29,872 bases of DNA, from contig CANMXH010000003.1 of the NCBI GenBank assembly GCA_947501315.1, forward strand, positions 1 to 29,872. The letters run 5' to 3'. The translations under genes were made by a program, and so were the position numbers. The notes under the pieces were generated by a model, which was given only the letters and a program-made list of their open reading frames with translations, searched no databases and was not told where the DNA came from. Shown here piece by piece: positions 8,335 through 14,784 of the stretch. Position 1 is the stretch's first letter, and each line of letters starts with the position of its first letter. Source of the DNA: Caulobacteraceae bacterium (GTDB taxonomy: Bacteria > Pseudomonadota > Alphaproteobacteria > Caulobacterales > Caulobacteraceae).

Positions 8335-8389
8335 CGTGGCGGATCGCCCCATCTTGCATGGAAGGCCGCGCGGGTTCATCCCTCGGCCC

Positions 8390-9193
8390 ATGGCCGCTTC
8401 TAACGACAGGGTATCGGCGCGCAAACCCCAAAGCGGCGCGGAATTCGAAGGCGGGGCCGCCGGCCCCTCCATCGATCCCGCCGATGTGGCGCGATTTTCG
8501 GCCCAGGCGGCGGAATGGTGGGGCGCCCGCGGACCTTTCGCGCCGCTGCACAAATTCAATCCGGCCCGGCTGGCCTTCATCCGCGACCAGGCGGCGGAGC
8601 GGTTCGGGCGCGATGTGAAGACACGCGCTGCCTTTTCCGGCCTGACCCTGCTGGACGTCGGCTGCGGCGGCGGGCTGATCGCCGAACCGATGCGGCGGCT
8701 GGGCTTCCAGGTCACCGCCATCGATGCCTCGGCCGAAAACATCGGCACGGCGCGAGCCCATGCGGAACAGCAGGGCCTCGACATCGCCTATCGCGCCGCG
8801 ACGATCGAACAGCTGGAGGCCGAGGGGGCCGGGCCTTTCGACGTCGTGCTGACGCTTGAGGTGATTGAACACGTGGCCGATCCGGAGGCCTTCATCCGCG
8901 CCTGTTCGCGGCGGGTGAAGCCGGGCGGGATGATGATCGTCGCCACACTCAACCGGACGCTGAAGGCGCTGGCGCTCGGCAAGGTCGCCGCGGAATACGT
9001 CCTGCGCTGGGTGCCGGCGGGGACGCACGACTGGAACCAGTTCTTGAAGCCGGACGAGATCCGGATGATGCTGTTGGAAGAGTCTGTGGCGGTCAGCGGA
9101 CCGTTCGGCCTGGCTTATGATCCGCTTACGGATCGTTGGAGTGAGAGCGACGATACCGCCATCAACTATCTGATGATCGCCACGCGGGACTGA
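8390..9193 (+). CDS. ubiG: Ubiquinone biosynthesis O-methyltransferase
   Basis: UbiG performs both O-methylations of the ubiquinone ring with S-adenosylmethionine. The 267-residue protein has the family N-terminus around ARFSAQAAEWWGARGPFAPL and LHKFNPARLAFIRDQ. It has the SAM motif LLDVGCGGG at residues 87-95, the acidic VTAIDASAENI segment, DVVLTLEVIEHV, and late GTHDWNQFLKPDEI. All are typical of UbiG and separate it from generic methyltransferases. It is divergent from lysC with only 55 bp between start codons. No convincing Shine-Dalgarno precedes ATG 8390; a TTG at 8354 is the only nearby in-frame alternative. A small exported protein gene follows 22 bp downstream. Confidence 0.95.
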   Translation: MAASNDRVSARKPQSGAEFEGGAAGPSIDPADVARFSAQAAEWWGARGPFAPLHKFNPARLAFIRDQAAERFGRDVKTRAAFSGLTLLDVGCGGGLIAEPMRRLGFQVTAIDASAENIGTARAHAEQQGLDIAYRAATIEQLEAEGAGPFDVVLTLEVIEHVADPEAFIRACSRRVKPGGMMIVATLNRTLKALALGKVAAEYVLRWVPAGTHDWNQFLKPDEIRMMLLEESVAVSGPFGLAYDPLTDRWSESDDTAINYLMIATRD

Positions 9194-9215
9194 CGCCCGC
9201 GACAAGGAGTTCCGA

Positions 9216-9599
9216 ATGATCGCCATCCTGTCCGCCGCCCTGCTGGCCACAGCCACCACCCCCGCGCCGCCCACCATCGCGCCCCAGGAAGCGGTGACCG
9301 ACCGGCGCGGCGTGGCGGGCCTGTGCATCCGCTGGAGCCGGGGCCGCCCGTCACGGGTCGCCCAGGCGATCATTGTACGGTCGACCGGCAACCGGGCGCT
9401 GGACCGCCGCCTCTCGGACGCTATCCCGGCGATGGACTGGCCGACCGGCGTGGACAACTACCGCGGCCAGTGGATGGGCATCTGGATGGCGGTTGGAGGT
9501 GCCGAAAGCCCGCCGGCGACGGAACCCCTGCCGGACTGTTCCGGGCAGAGGGATCGCAGCTGGGCACCGCCGCCCGTGCCGGCCAGCCCGGCGACCTGA
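9216..9599 (+). CDS. Small exported protein of unknown function
   Basis: A 127-residue product starting at an ATG preceded by AAGGAG, a good Shine-Dalgarno. Residues 1-17 (MIAILSAALLATATTPA) form a short hydrophobic leader like a signal peptide, and the mature part carries two cysteines (Cys37, Cys108). The segment IIVRSTGNRALDRRLSDAI, followed by a Trp-Pro, faintly recalls the C-terminal TonB-like domain of small periplasmic proteins, but the match is too weak to name it. It begins 22 bp after ubiG on the same strand and is probably cotranscribed. The Pro-rich tail looks disordered. I do not recognise a family. Confidence 0.7.
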   Translation: MIAILSAALLATATTPAPPTIAPQEAVTDRRGVAGLCIRWSRGRPSRVAQAIIVRSTGNRALDRRLSDAIPAMDWPTGVDNYRGQWMGIWMAVGGAESPPATEPLPDCSGQRDRSWAPPPVPASPAT

Positions 9600-9723
9600 C
9601 CACCGGGCTGGCCCGACCCGGTTCATCGGGGGTTCATCGACCTGACCTCGTTGTAACGGGACACGAAATACGGTCGGTGGGATGAGGGATCTTCCGTCCA
9701 CCCCCAGAAACAGGAGCCCCCCC

Positions 9724-9945
9724 GTGAAAAGCCTGCTCATCCTCTCCGTCCTGTCCGCCGCCCTGTTGACCTCGGCCTGTGTCACCGTGATCGATGCCTC
9801 GGACAGCGACGACCTGGCCTGGCATGGCGAGAACGCCCAGCCGTTCGACGCCGCCCGCGCCGAATGCCGCGCCTCGACCGGCGAGGGCATTCGCAGCGAC
9901 GCCTTTCGCGGTTGTATGGCCGGCAAGGGCTGGACGCGAGGCTAG
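9724..9945 (+). CDS. Small predicted lipoprotein
   Basis: Starting at GTG 9724, with AGGAG about 8 nt upstream, the product is 73 residues. It has a basic-hydrophobic leader and a lipobox-like LLTSAC around Cys19, so it is probably acylated and membrane anchored. The mature part has a Cys pair (AECRAST, GCMAGKGW). The last motif is like the short 'R-x-C-M-x-x-x-G-W' endings of small alphaproteobacterial lipoproteins. The ATG at 9682 is in frame but would place a Pro/Arg-rich stretch before the leader, so GTG is preferred. Function unknown. Upstream, 9600-9723 contains a GGTTCATCG direct repeat with 11-bp spacing (9620-9628, 9631-9639) and no clear promoter. Confidence 0.72.
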   Translation: MKSLLILSVLSAALLTSACVTVIDASDSDDLAWHGENAQPFDAARAECRASTGEGIRSDAFRGCMAGKGWTRG

Positions 9946-9955
9946 AGCCTGACCG

Positions 9956-9990
9956 GCTCATAAGGACTCGCCTCGCGGGTCCTTATGCGC
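9956..9990. other. Strong intergenic hairpin after the lipoprotein gene
   Basis: CATAAGGAC (9959-9967) pairs with GTCCTTATG (9979-9987). The stem continues through a T-G wobble and CGC/GCG to a three-base loop (CTC), giving a 13-step stem, and GC/GC adds two outer pairs after one mismatch. It begins 11 nt after the lipoprotein stop. It has no T-run, so it is not a classical terminator; a transcript-end or dispersed palindromic-repeat role is possible. A second hairpin, GATTTC (10011-10016) with GAAATC (10025-10030), follows. Confidence 0.6.
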
Positions 9991-10084
9991 CTTGAATCGG
10001 GCGGCAGCGGGATTTCGCTCTGGAGAAATCGTCGGCTCGGTTGAGTCTGTCGCCGATCCTTCAGGTGAGGCGTGGCAGCCGGAA

Positions 10085-10283
10085 GGTTCATCACAAAGGA
10101 CACAAAGAACGCCACGAAGGACGCGAAGAGAGCCGGGCCGGGTCGAGGTCGATGCCTGCGCGGTCTGATTTGGGATCGCGGCTTGCGCCGCATGGATCCC
10201 GCCCAACGGCGGGTCCGGTTCAGAGGACCTCACAGGACCCCTTGTGGCCTTTGTGGCTTCCTTTGTGTCCTTTGTGCTGAACC
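10085..10283. repeat. Long imperfect inverted repeat made of 9-nt CACAAAGGA-like units
   Basis: The left arm (10085-10128) and right arm (10240-10283, reverse complement) are 44 nt each with about 36 identical positions; both open GGTTCA-x-CACAAAGGACACAAAG. Each arm repeats a 9-nt unit (CACAAAGGA, CACGAAGGA and variants). The 111-bp centre holds two hairpins, GGGATC-GCGGC with GCCGC-GATCCC (10172-10200) and CCCGCC-caac-GGCGGG (10198-10213). With the hairpins before it, this accounts for the 391-bp stretch between the lipoprotein and the GNAT gene. Open frames here encode low-complexity STKDTKEATK or FVASFVSFV strings and are not real genes. Confidence 0.8.
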
Positions 10284-10336
10284 AGCCATCGCCGGGCAAG
10301 GCCCCGGAGGGTGCGTCAACTCAAGCGAAGAACGAT

Positions 10337-10876
10337 CTAGACGGTCAGACGGCGGATCATATAGCAGGCGTCCGCGCCATAGGACGCCAGCTTGTCCGCC
10401 ATACCGGGCGGGTCGATCACCACGAAGCCGTGCCGTTCCCAGAACGGTGCGGCGTCATTGACCGCCACCAGGGTCAGGGCCGGCCAGCCGGCGGCGCGGG
10501 CCTCCTGCGCCAGACGCTCGACAACGGGACGGGACCAGCCGGCCCCGCGCACCGGCAGGGCAAGGGCGAGGTCGTGCAGATACATCACCGCGGCATCGTC
10601 CGGGATGGCGCTGATCAGGGTGTCCAGGGCCGGTGCGGCGTGCTCCGTCCACGGATAAGCCACCAGATAGCCGACCGGCGCGGTGCCCTCGCCGGCCAGC
10701 ACGAAACAGCCGGACGGGTTGAGGCCCAGCCGGTTCGCGAAACAGTCGCGGCCTTCGAAATGGTCCGGAAAGCCGATGGCGGCGATCGCCGTCACGGCAT
10801 CCAGATCAGCAACCGTCATCGTCCGCCAGTTCAGGCCGGACAGAGGATGCCGGGCAGGGCCGCCATGTAATGCCAT
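10337..10876 (-). CDS. GNAT-family N-acetyltransferase
   Basis: A 179-residue product with the GNAT fold. The N-terminal strand-helix is TVADLDAVTAIAAIGFPDHF. The beta-4 strand is MYLHDLALALPVRGAGWSRP, where the V-R-G-A-G-W loop corresponds to the acetyl-CoA pyrophosphate-binding Q/R-x-x-G-x-G/A signature. The closing motif is ALTLVAVNDAAPFWERHGF, as in many acetyltransferases. The acceptor substrate cannot be deduced. The ATG at 10876 is used; one at 10819 (MTVADLDAV) is a realistic alternative and would match family N-termini closely. It is 25 bp after the DUF1178 gene and is the probable last gene of the comF-grxC-nitrilase-DUF1178 group. Confidence 0.88.
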   Translation of the reverse strand: MALHGGPARHPLSGLNWRTMTVADLDAVTAIAAIGFPDHFEGRDCFANRLGLNPSGCFVLAGEGTAPVGYLVAYPWTEHAAPALDTLISAIPDDAAVMYLHDLALALPVRGAGWSRPVVERLAQEARAAGWPALTLVAVNDAAPFWERHGFVVIDPPGMADKLASYGADACYMIRRLTV

Positions 10877-10901
10877 TCCGGACTCCGCCGTCGGGTTTCG
10901 C

Positions 10902-11333
10902 TCAGTGAGCCTTGGCCGGATCGGGCGGGAGCGGCGGCAGGGCGGCGCAGGGGACCCCGTCGTCCTTCAGCTTCTTCACCTCGGCGGGCGTGGCCTCACC
11001 ATAGATTTCGCGCTTCTCGGACCGGCCTTCATGGATGTCACGGGCCTCGCGGGCGAAGGCGTCGCCGACATAGTCGAAATTCTGCTCGACGTGGGACCGC
11101 ACCTCGCGGGCCATCTGCGTCATCATGGTCTGCATATTCGCAAGATCGGGTCCCGACGCCGTCTTGCGGGTCCCGGCCACAGCCGGGGCCATGATCTGTT
11201 TTGACACCCCGCACGAGCCGCAGAGCGGGCATTCGACCAGTCCGCGCGCGGCCTGGTCGTCATAGGCGGCCGAGTCGCCGAACCAGGCCTCGAAGCCGTG
11301 TCCGTGATCGCACTGAAGGGCGTAGCGGATCAT
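10902..11333 (-). CDS. DUF1178 family protein
   Basis: A 143-residue protein with the DUF1178 layout. It opens MIRYALQCDHGHGFEAWF and then has VECPLCGSCGVSKQIMAPAV, so Cys8 with Cys35, Cys38 and Cys41 suggest a small zinc-ribbon-like site. The middle is a helical stretch (VRSHVEQNFDYVGDAFAREA) and the end IYGEATPAEVKKLKDDGV is a family hallmark. The molecular function of DUF1178 is unknown. Its ATG overlaps the stop of the nitrilase-family gene by four bases (ATGA), implying translational coupling. DUF1178 next to grxC and a nitrilase is a recurring alphaproteobacterial arrangement as I recall it. Confidence 0.93.
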   Translation of the reverse strand: MIRYALQCDHGHGFEAWFGDSAAYDDQAARGLVECPLCGSCGVSKQIMAPAVAGTRKTASGPDLANMQTMMTQMAREVRSHVEQNFDYVGDAFAREARDIHEGRSEKREIYGEATPAEVKKLKDDGVPCAALPPLPPDPAKAH

Positions 11334-12166
11334 TGTGGTCCAACGAACTTTCGGTCGTGGGTCAGTTGCGGCACGGCGTTACGGGCGCTTGTGACGGCGT
11401 CGAAATCCAGGGTCGCAAGGAGGATGCCCGGTTCGTCGTGATCGAGCCTGGCGACCACCTCGCCCCAGGGCCCGACGATGGTTGACCGTCCCCAGGTGCG
11501 GCGGCCGTCCTCATGCAGACCGGCCTGGGCCGGGGCAAGGATCCAGCAGCCCGTCTCGATGGCCCGGGCCCGCAACAGGGTCTCCCAGTGGGCCTCGCCG
11601 GTCGGAACGGTGAAGGCGGCAGGAACGGAGATCATTCCGGCACCGGCCCTGGCCAAAGCGCGATACAGCTGCGGAAAGCGGATATCATAGCAGATGGTCA
11701 GGCCAAGACGGGCCCAGGGCGTGTCGGCCAGGACAGCGTCGTCGCCGGGGCGGATGGCGGCGCTTTCGCGCCAGCGCTCGCCGGTCGGCAGGTCGACGTC
11801 ATAGACGTGCAGCTTGTCATAGGTGGCCACCACAGCGCCCGCTTCGTCGATCAGCAGGGAGCGGTTGGCGGCGCGGTCGTCGCCCTGATGGCCCGATTGG
11901 ACAATGGCCGAGCCGATCAGAAGCCAGACGCCGAGCTCCTGCGCCAGGGCGCGCAGGCCAATGACCACCGCATCGCCATCCTGGTCCGTCAGGACGGCGG
12001 CACGGGCAGCCGGGTCCCTGATCAGAAAATTGGTCGCTTCCGGCGTCAGGATCAGTCTTGCCCCGCTTGCCGCCGCCTCGCGGATCAGGGGCTCAACATG
12101 GGCCAGGGCCGCCGCCGCACTGGCCGGAGTGCGGGTCTGGATCAGGGCGATCGGAAGCGTTGCCAT
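11330..12166 (-). CDS. Carbon-nitrogen hydrolase, Nit1-type deaminated glutathione amidase candidate
   Basis: A 278-residue nitrilase-superfamily amidase. The catalytic triad is visible as Glu43 (LILTPEATN), Lys118 (TYDKLHVYDVD) and Cys159 (LTICYDIRFPQLYRAL). The VDLPTGERWRES and GRSTIVGPWGEVVA segments match the Nit1/NIT2-like branch. Nit1 enzymes hydrolyse deaminated glutathione, a repair reaction; the neighbouring glutaredoxin gene fits a glutathione connection, but the substrate is inferred. Its ATG overlaps the grxC stop by one base and its stop overlaps the DUF1178 start by four, so the three are translated as a coupled set. Confidence 0.92.
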   Translation of the reverse strand: MATLPIALIQTRTPASAAAALAHVEPLIREAAASGARLILTPEATNFLIRDPAARAAVLTDQDGDAVVIGLRALAQELGVWLLIGSAIVQSGHQGDDRAANRSLLIDEAGAVVATYDKLHVYDVDLPTGERWRESAAIRPGDDAVLADTPWARLGLTICYDIRFPQLYRALARAGAGMISVPAAFTVPTGEAHWETLLRARAIETGCWILAPAQAGLHEDGRRTWGRSTIVGPWGEVVARLDHDEPGILLATLDFDAVTSARNAVPQLTHDRKFVGPQ

Positions 12167-12423
12167 CAGGCCCGGAGCAATGCGTCGAGCTCGCCACGTC
12201 GGTCAAGCGCGTGCAGGTCGTCGGAACCCCCGACGTGCTTTCCGCCGATGAAGATCTGCGGGAAGGTCATGCGACCGCCGGAACGCTGGATCATTTCCTG
12301 CTTCCTGGCAGGATCATGGGAGGCGACGATGTCCTCATAGTCCGCGCCCTTGCGATCGAGCAGGTCCCGGGCGGCGTGGCAGTAGCCACAGCCGGGCTTG
12401 GTGTAGAGAACGATGTCAGCCAA
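12166..12423 (-). CDS. grxC: Glutaredoxin 3
   Basis: An 85-residue cytosolic dithiol glutaredoxin that uses glutathione to reduce protein disulfides and mixed disulfides. The active site is Cys12-Gly-Tyr-Cys15 in YTKPGCGYCHAARDLL. The cis-proline MTFPQIFIGGKHVGGSDDL and the Gly-Gly pair contact glutathione. Length and motifs match GrxC. It lies 54 bp after comF and overlaps the nitrilase-family gene by a single base (TGATG). No odd features. Confidence 0.96.
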   Translation of the reverse strand: MADIVLYTKPGCGYCHAARDLLDRKGADYEDIVASHDPARKQEMIQRSGGRMTFPQIFIGGKHVGGSDDLHALDRRGELDALLRA

Positions 12424-12477
12424 GGCGGAACTCCGGTCAGAAAGCGTCGCCCGCCGCCGGAGCGGCCGGGCCTGTTC

Positions 12478-13284
12478 CTATGTAGGCAATTCCCGTGCCG
12501 TTCGCACCCGGGCCACGACCGCCAGGTCCACGGCACGGGCACCGGCCTCGATCAGGGCCCGTGCACAGGCCTCGGCGGTGGCCCCCGTGGTCAGCACATC
12601 GTCGACCAGAAGGATGCGGCGGCCCCTGATCCGTCGCCGGCCCGCCTCGCTGACGGCGAAGGCCTTTCTGACATTCAGGCGACGGCCGCGCGCGGACTTG
12701 CCGCCCTGGGTGGTCGTGTGGGTCGTCCGGATCAGGGCGTCAGGCAGGTAGTCGAGCCCGGCGTCGCGAGCCAGCGGTCGGGCGATCTCGGCGGCCTGGT
12801 TGAAACGCCGCGACAGCAGGCGGAAGCGGTGCAGTGGCACAGGAACAAGGGCGTCTGCCTCGTCCAGCAGGGGCGAGGAAGAACGGGCCATCCAGCGGGC
12901 GAACAGGGGCGCATAGGGCTGGTGGTCGCCATGTTTGAACTTCAGGATCAGGCCCCGCGAAGCCTCGTCATAGACGCAGGCGGCCCGGGCGCGGGCGAAG
13001 GCATAGGGCTGGGCCAGGCAGGCCGCGCACCGGGGCGCGGCAAAAGGCCCACCGTCCATCTCGAACCCCGCGCCGCAGCCGTCACAGACCGGATCCTCGA
13101 GGAAGGTCACCCGGCTCCAGGCCCCGGCGGTAAGGCCGGCCGAGGCCGTCGGCTCCGGGCTGTCATGAGCCAGCGTGGGCAGCAGGAGATCGGCCACGCC
13201 GCGGCCCAGCGCCCGGGCTCCGAGCGCGATCCCCGGAACGACGGCTTTCAATCGGTCGCGCCAGACCCCATCCTGAAGTCTCAT
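12478..13284 (-). CDS. ComF family phosphoribosyltransferase-like protein
   Basis: A 268-residue ComF/GntX-type protein. Four cysteines (Cys67, Cys70, Cys86, Cys89 in VCDGCGAGF and RCAACLA) form the N-terminal zinc-ribbon. The phosphoribosyltransferase fold follows, with LVPVPLHRFRLLSRRFNQAA and the PRPP-loop motif RRILLVDDVLTTGAT (Asp228, Asp229). In naturally competent bacteria ComF takes part in DNA uptake; elsewhere the role is less clear. The ATG at 13284-13282 has a strong GGAGG Shine-Dalgarno about 9 nt upstream. That site lies inside the first codons of the divergent methyltransferase gene, and the two start codons overlap. Confidence 0.93.
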   Translation of the reverse strand: MRLQDGVWRDRLKAVVPGIALGARALGRGVADLLLPTLAHDSPEPTASAGLTAGAWSRVTFLEDPVCDGCGAGFEMDGGPFAAPRCAACLAQPYAFARARAACVYDEASRGLILKFKHGDHQPYAPLFARWMARSSSPLLDEADALVPVPLHRFRLLSRRFNQAAEIARPLARDAGLDYLPDALIRTTHTTTQGGKSARGRRLNVRKAFAVSEAGRRRIRGRRILLVDDVLTTGATAEACARALIEAGARAVDLAVVARVRTARELPT

Positions 13285-14167
13285 GAGCCCTTCCTCCGGT
13301 CCTCCGCATATCTTCGACGTTCGGCGCCGCACGGCAAGGCTTGAACGCAGCGAACGATCGCTTTCCCGCGCCGACTTCCTGCACGCGCGGGCGGCGGAGA
13401 ACGCCGTGGGCAGTCTGGAGGCCCTGGTCCGCGACTGGCCCGGGGCAGCTGAGCTGTCCGCGCAGCCGGGAGCCTTTGCCGCCGCCCTGGCCGAAAGCGC
13501 GGCGGCGGACCGGGTCGGGCCGGTCAAGACGGTCGGCGACCGGGCGGCACGCGCCGGGCCGGGTGCAGCCCCGATCGATCTGGCAGACGGGTCGCAGGAC
13601 CTGATCGTCTCCCTGATGAGCCTGCACTGGGCCAATGACCTGCCGGGCGCCCTGAGCCAGATCCGGCGGGCGCTGAAACCCGACGGCCTGTTTCTGGGCA
13701 CCCTGCTGGGAGCCGGGACGCTGAAGGAGCTGCGTGCGGTCCTTACCGAGGCCGAGCTGGAGGCGCGCGGCGGGGCCCAGGCCCGTGTCTCGCCCTTTGC
13801 CGACGGCTTCGACGGTGCGGCCCTGCTGCAGAGGGCCGGGTTCGCCCTGCCGGTGGCCGATGTCGACCGGGTGACGGTGCGCTATCCCGACCTGCTGGCC
13901 CTGTTCCGCGACCTGCGCGCCATGGGCGAAACCAATGTTCTGGCGGGGGCTGTGCGGCCGCTGACGCGCAGCATCGTCGGACGGGCCGCGCAGCTGTATG
14001 CGGAACGCCATACCGACACCGACGGCCGCATTCCGGCGACCTTCGAGATCGTACATCTGGCCGGCTGGGCCCCGCATGAAAGCCAGCAGAAGCCGTTGCC
14101 AAGGGGCTCGGCGAAGATGCGGCTGGCGGATGCGCTGGGGGTCAGGGAGCAGACGGGAGAGGACTGA
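13283..14167 (+). CDS. BioC/NDUFAF5-like SAM-dependent methyltransferase
   Basis: A 294-residue class I methyltransferase-like protein. The N-terminus (PPHIFDVRRRTARLERSERS) and the downstream DLIVSLMSLHWANDLPGALS, IRRALKPDGLFLGTLLGAG and PVADVDRVTVRYPDLLALFR match the BioC-related group that includes mitochondrial NDUFAF5, a complex I assembly factor. The canonical glycine-rich SAM motif is degenerate around DWPGAAELSAQPG, so catalytic activity is uncertain. BioC itself methylates malonyl-ACP in biotin synthesis; no bio genes are here, so the NDUFAF5-like reading is favoured. Its ATG shares two bases with the comF start. It converges with the Flp pilin gene with three bases between the stops. 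Confidence 0.85.
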   Translation: MSPSSGPPHIFDVRRRTARLERSERSLSRADFLHARAAENAVGSLEALVRDWPGAAELSAQPGAFAAALAESAAADRVGPVKTVGDRAARAGPGAAPIDLADGSQDLIVSLMSLHWANDLPGALSQIRRALKPDGLFLGTLLGAGTLKELRAVLTEAELEARGGAQARVSPFADGFDGAALLQRAGFALPVADVDRVTVRYPDLLALFRDLRAMGETNVLAGAVRPLTRSIVGRAAQLYAERHTDTDGRIPATFEIVHLAGWAPHESQQKPLPRGSAKMRLADALGVREQTGED

Positions 14168-14170
14168 GCC

Positions 14171-14353
14171 TCAGCCGCCCATGGCGCTGCGGATCCTGTC
14201 CATGGCACCGTTGAAGATACCGCTGCCGGTCGCCCCGAAGGCCTGCATCGCGCCGAGGATGACGAGGAACATCAGCGCCAGGATCATCCCGTATTCGATG
14301 GCGGTCGCGCCGCTTTCGTCGCGCAGGAGGCGGGAGAGGAAGCGTCGCATCAT
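14171..14353 (-). CDS. Flp/Fap-type pilin (orphan)
   Basis: A 60-residue prepilin of the Flp family used by Tad secretion systems. A basic leader (MMRRFLSRLLRDESG) is followed by ATAIEYGMILALMFLVILGA, in which a CpaA-type prepilin peptidase would cut after the Gly and leave the Glu-Tyr pair near the mature N-terminus. The hydrophobic helix runs to about residue 39, then a short polar tail. Translation may begin at Met1 or Met2. The rest of a tad/cpa cluster is absent from the window. It lies 20 bp after mutT on the same strand. Confidence 0.93.
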   Translation of the reverse strand: MMRRFLSRLLRDESGATAIEYGMILALMFLVILGAMQAFGATGSGIFNGAMDRIRSAMGG

Positions 14354-14373
14354 CGGCCCCCTCCTTCCGGCGG

Positions 14374-14784
14374 CTAGAGCAGGTCGCGCAGCCAGGCGAC
14401 CAGGGGTTCATCAGCCGGCGGCATGGGATAGTCCGAAAGCTGGTTCGGCCTGACCCATTTCAGCGCCGCATGCTCGCGGTTCTGCACCACCCCCGACCAG
14501 CGTCGGCACAGGTACAATGGCATCAATAGGTGAAACGAATCGTAAGCGTGGCTCGCAAAAACGAACGGAGCGAGGCAGGCCTCACTGACATCTATTCCGA
14601 GTTCTTCCTGCAGTTCCCGGATCAGGGCCTGCTCCGGGCGCTCGCCCGGCTCGACCTTGCCGCCCGGAAACTCCCACAGGCCGGCGAGCTTCTTGCCCTC
14701 CGGCCGCTGGGCGATCAGGACGCGGCCGTCGGCGTCGATCAGGGCCACGGCGACGACGAGAACGGTGGGCAACCCGTCACTCAC
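14374..14784 (-). CDS. mutT: MutT-type Nudix hydrolase (8-oxo-dGTP diphosphatase)
   Basis: A 136-residue protein that sanitises the nucleotide pool by hydrolysing 8-oxo-dGTP. The full Nudix box G-x5-E-x7-R-E-U-x-E-E-x-G-U is at residues 42-64, with REL-QEE as the metal-binding centre. The flanking AQRPEGKKLAGLWEFPGGK is classic MutT, and ALKWVRPNQLSDYPMPPAD closes the domain. The start is GTG at 14784, whose GTGA overlaps the argJ stop, so the two are probably translationally coupled. Specificity for 8-oxo-dGTP is from the family, not demonstrated by sequence. Confidence 0.94.
   Translation of the reverse strand: MSDGLPTVLVVAVALIDADGRVLIAQRPEGKKLAGLWEFPGGKVEPGERPEQALIRELQEELGIDVSEACLAPFVFASHAYDSFHLLMPLYLCRRWSGVVQNREHAALKWVRPNQLSDYPMPPADEPLVAWLRDLL

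Noticed and set aside
9958..10299. 113-codon minus-strand frame between the lipoprotein and GNAT genes
   Set aside because: The frame is generated by the 9-nt repeat (STKDTKEATKATR) and the hairpins, with no start signal.
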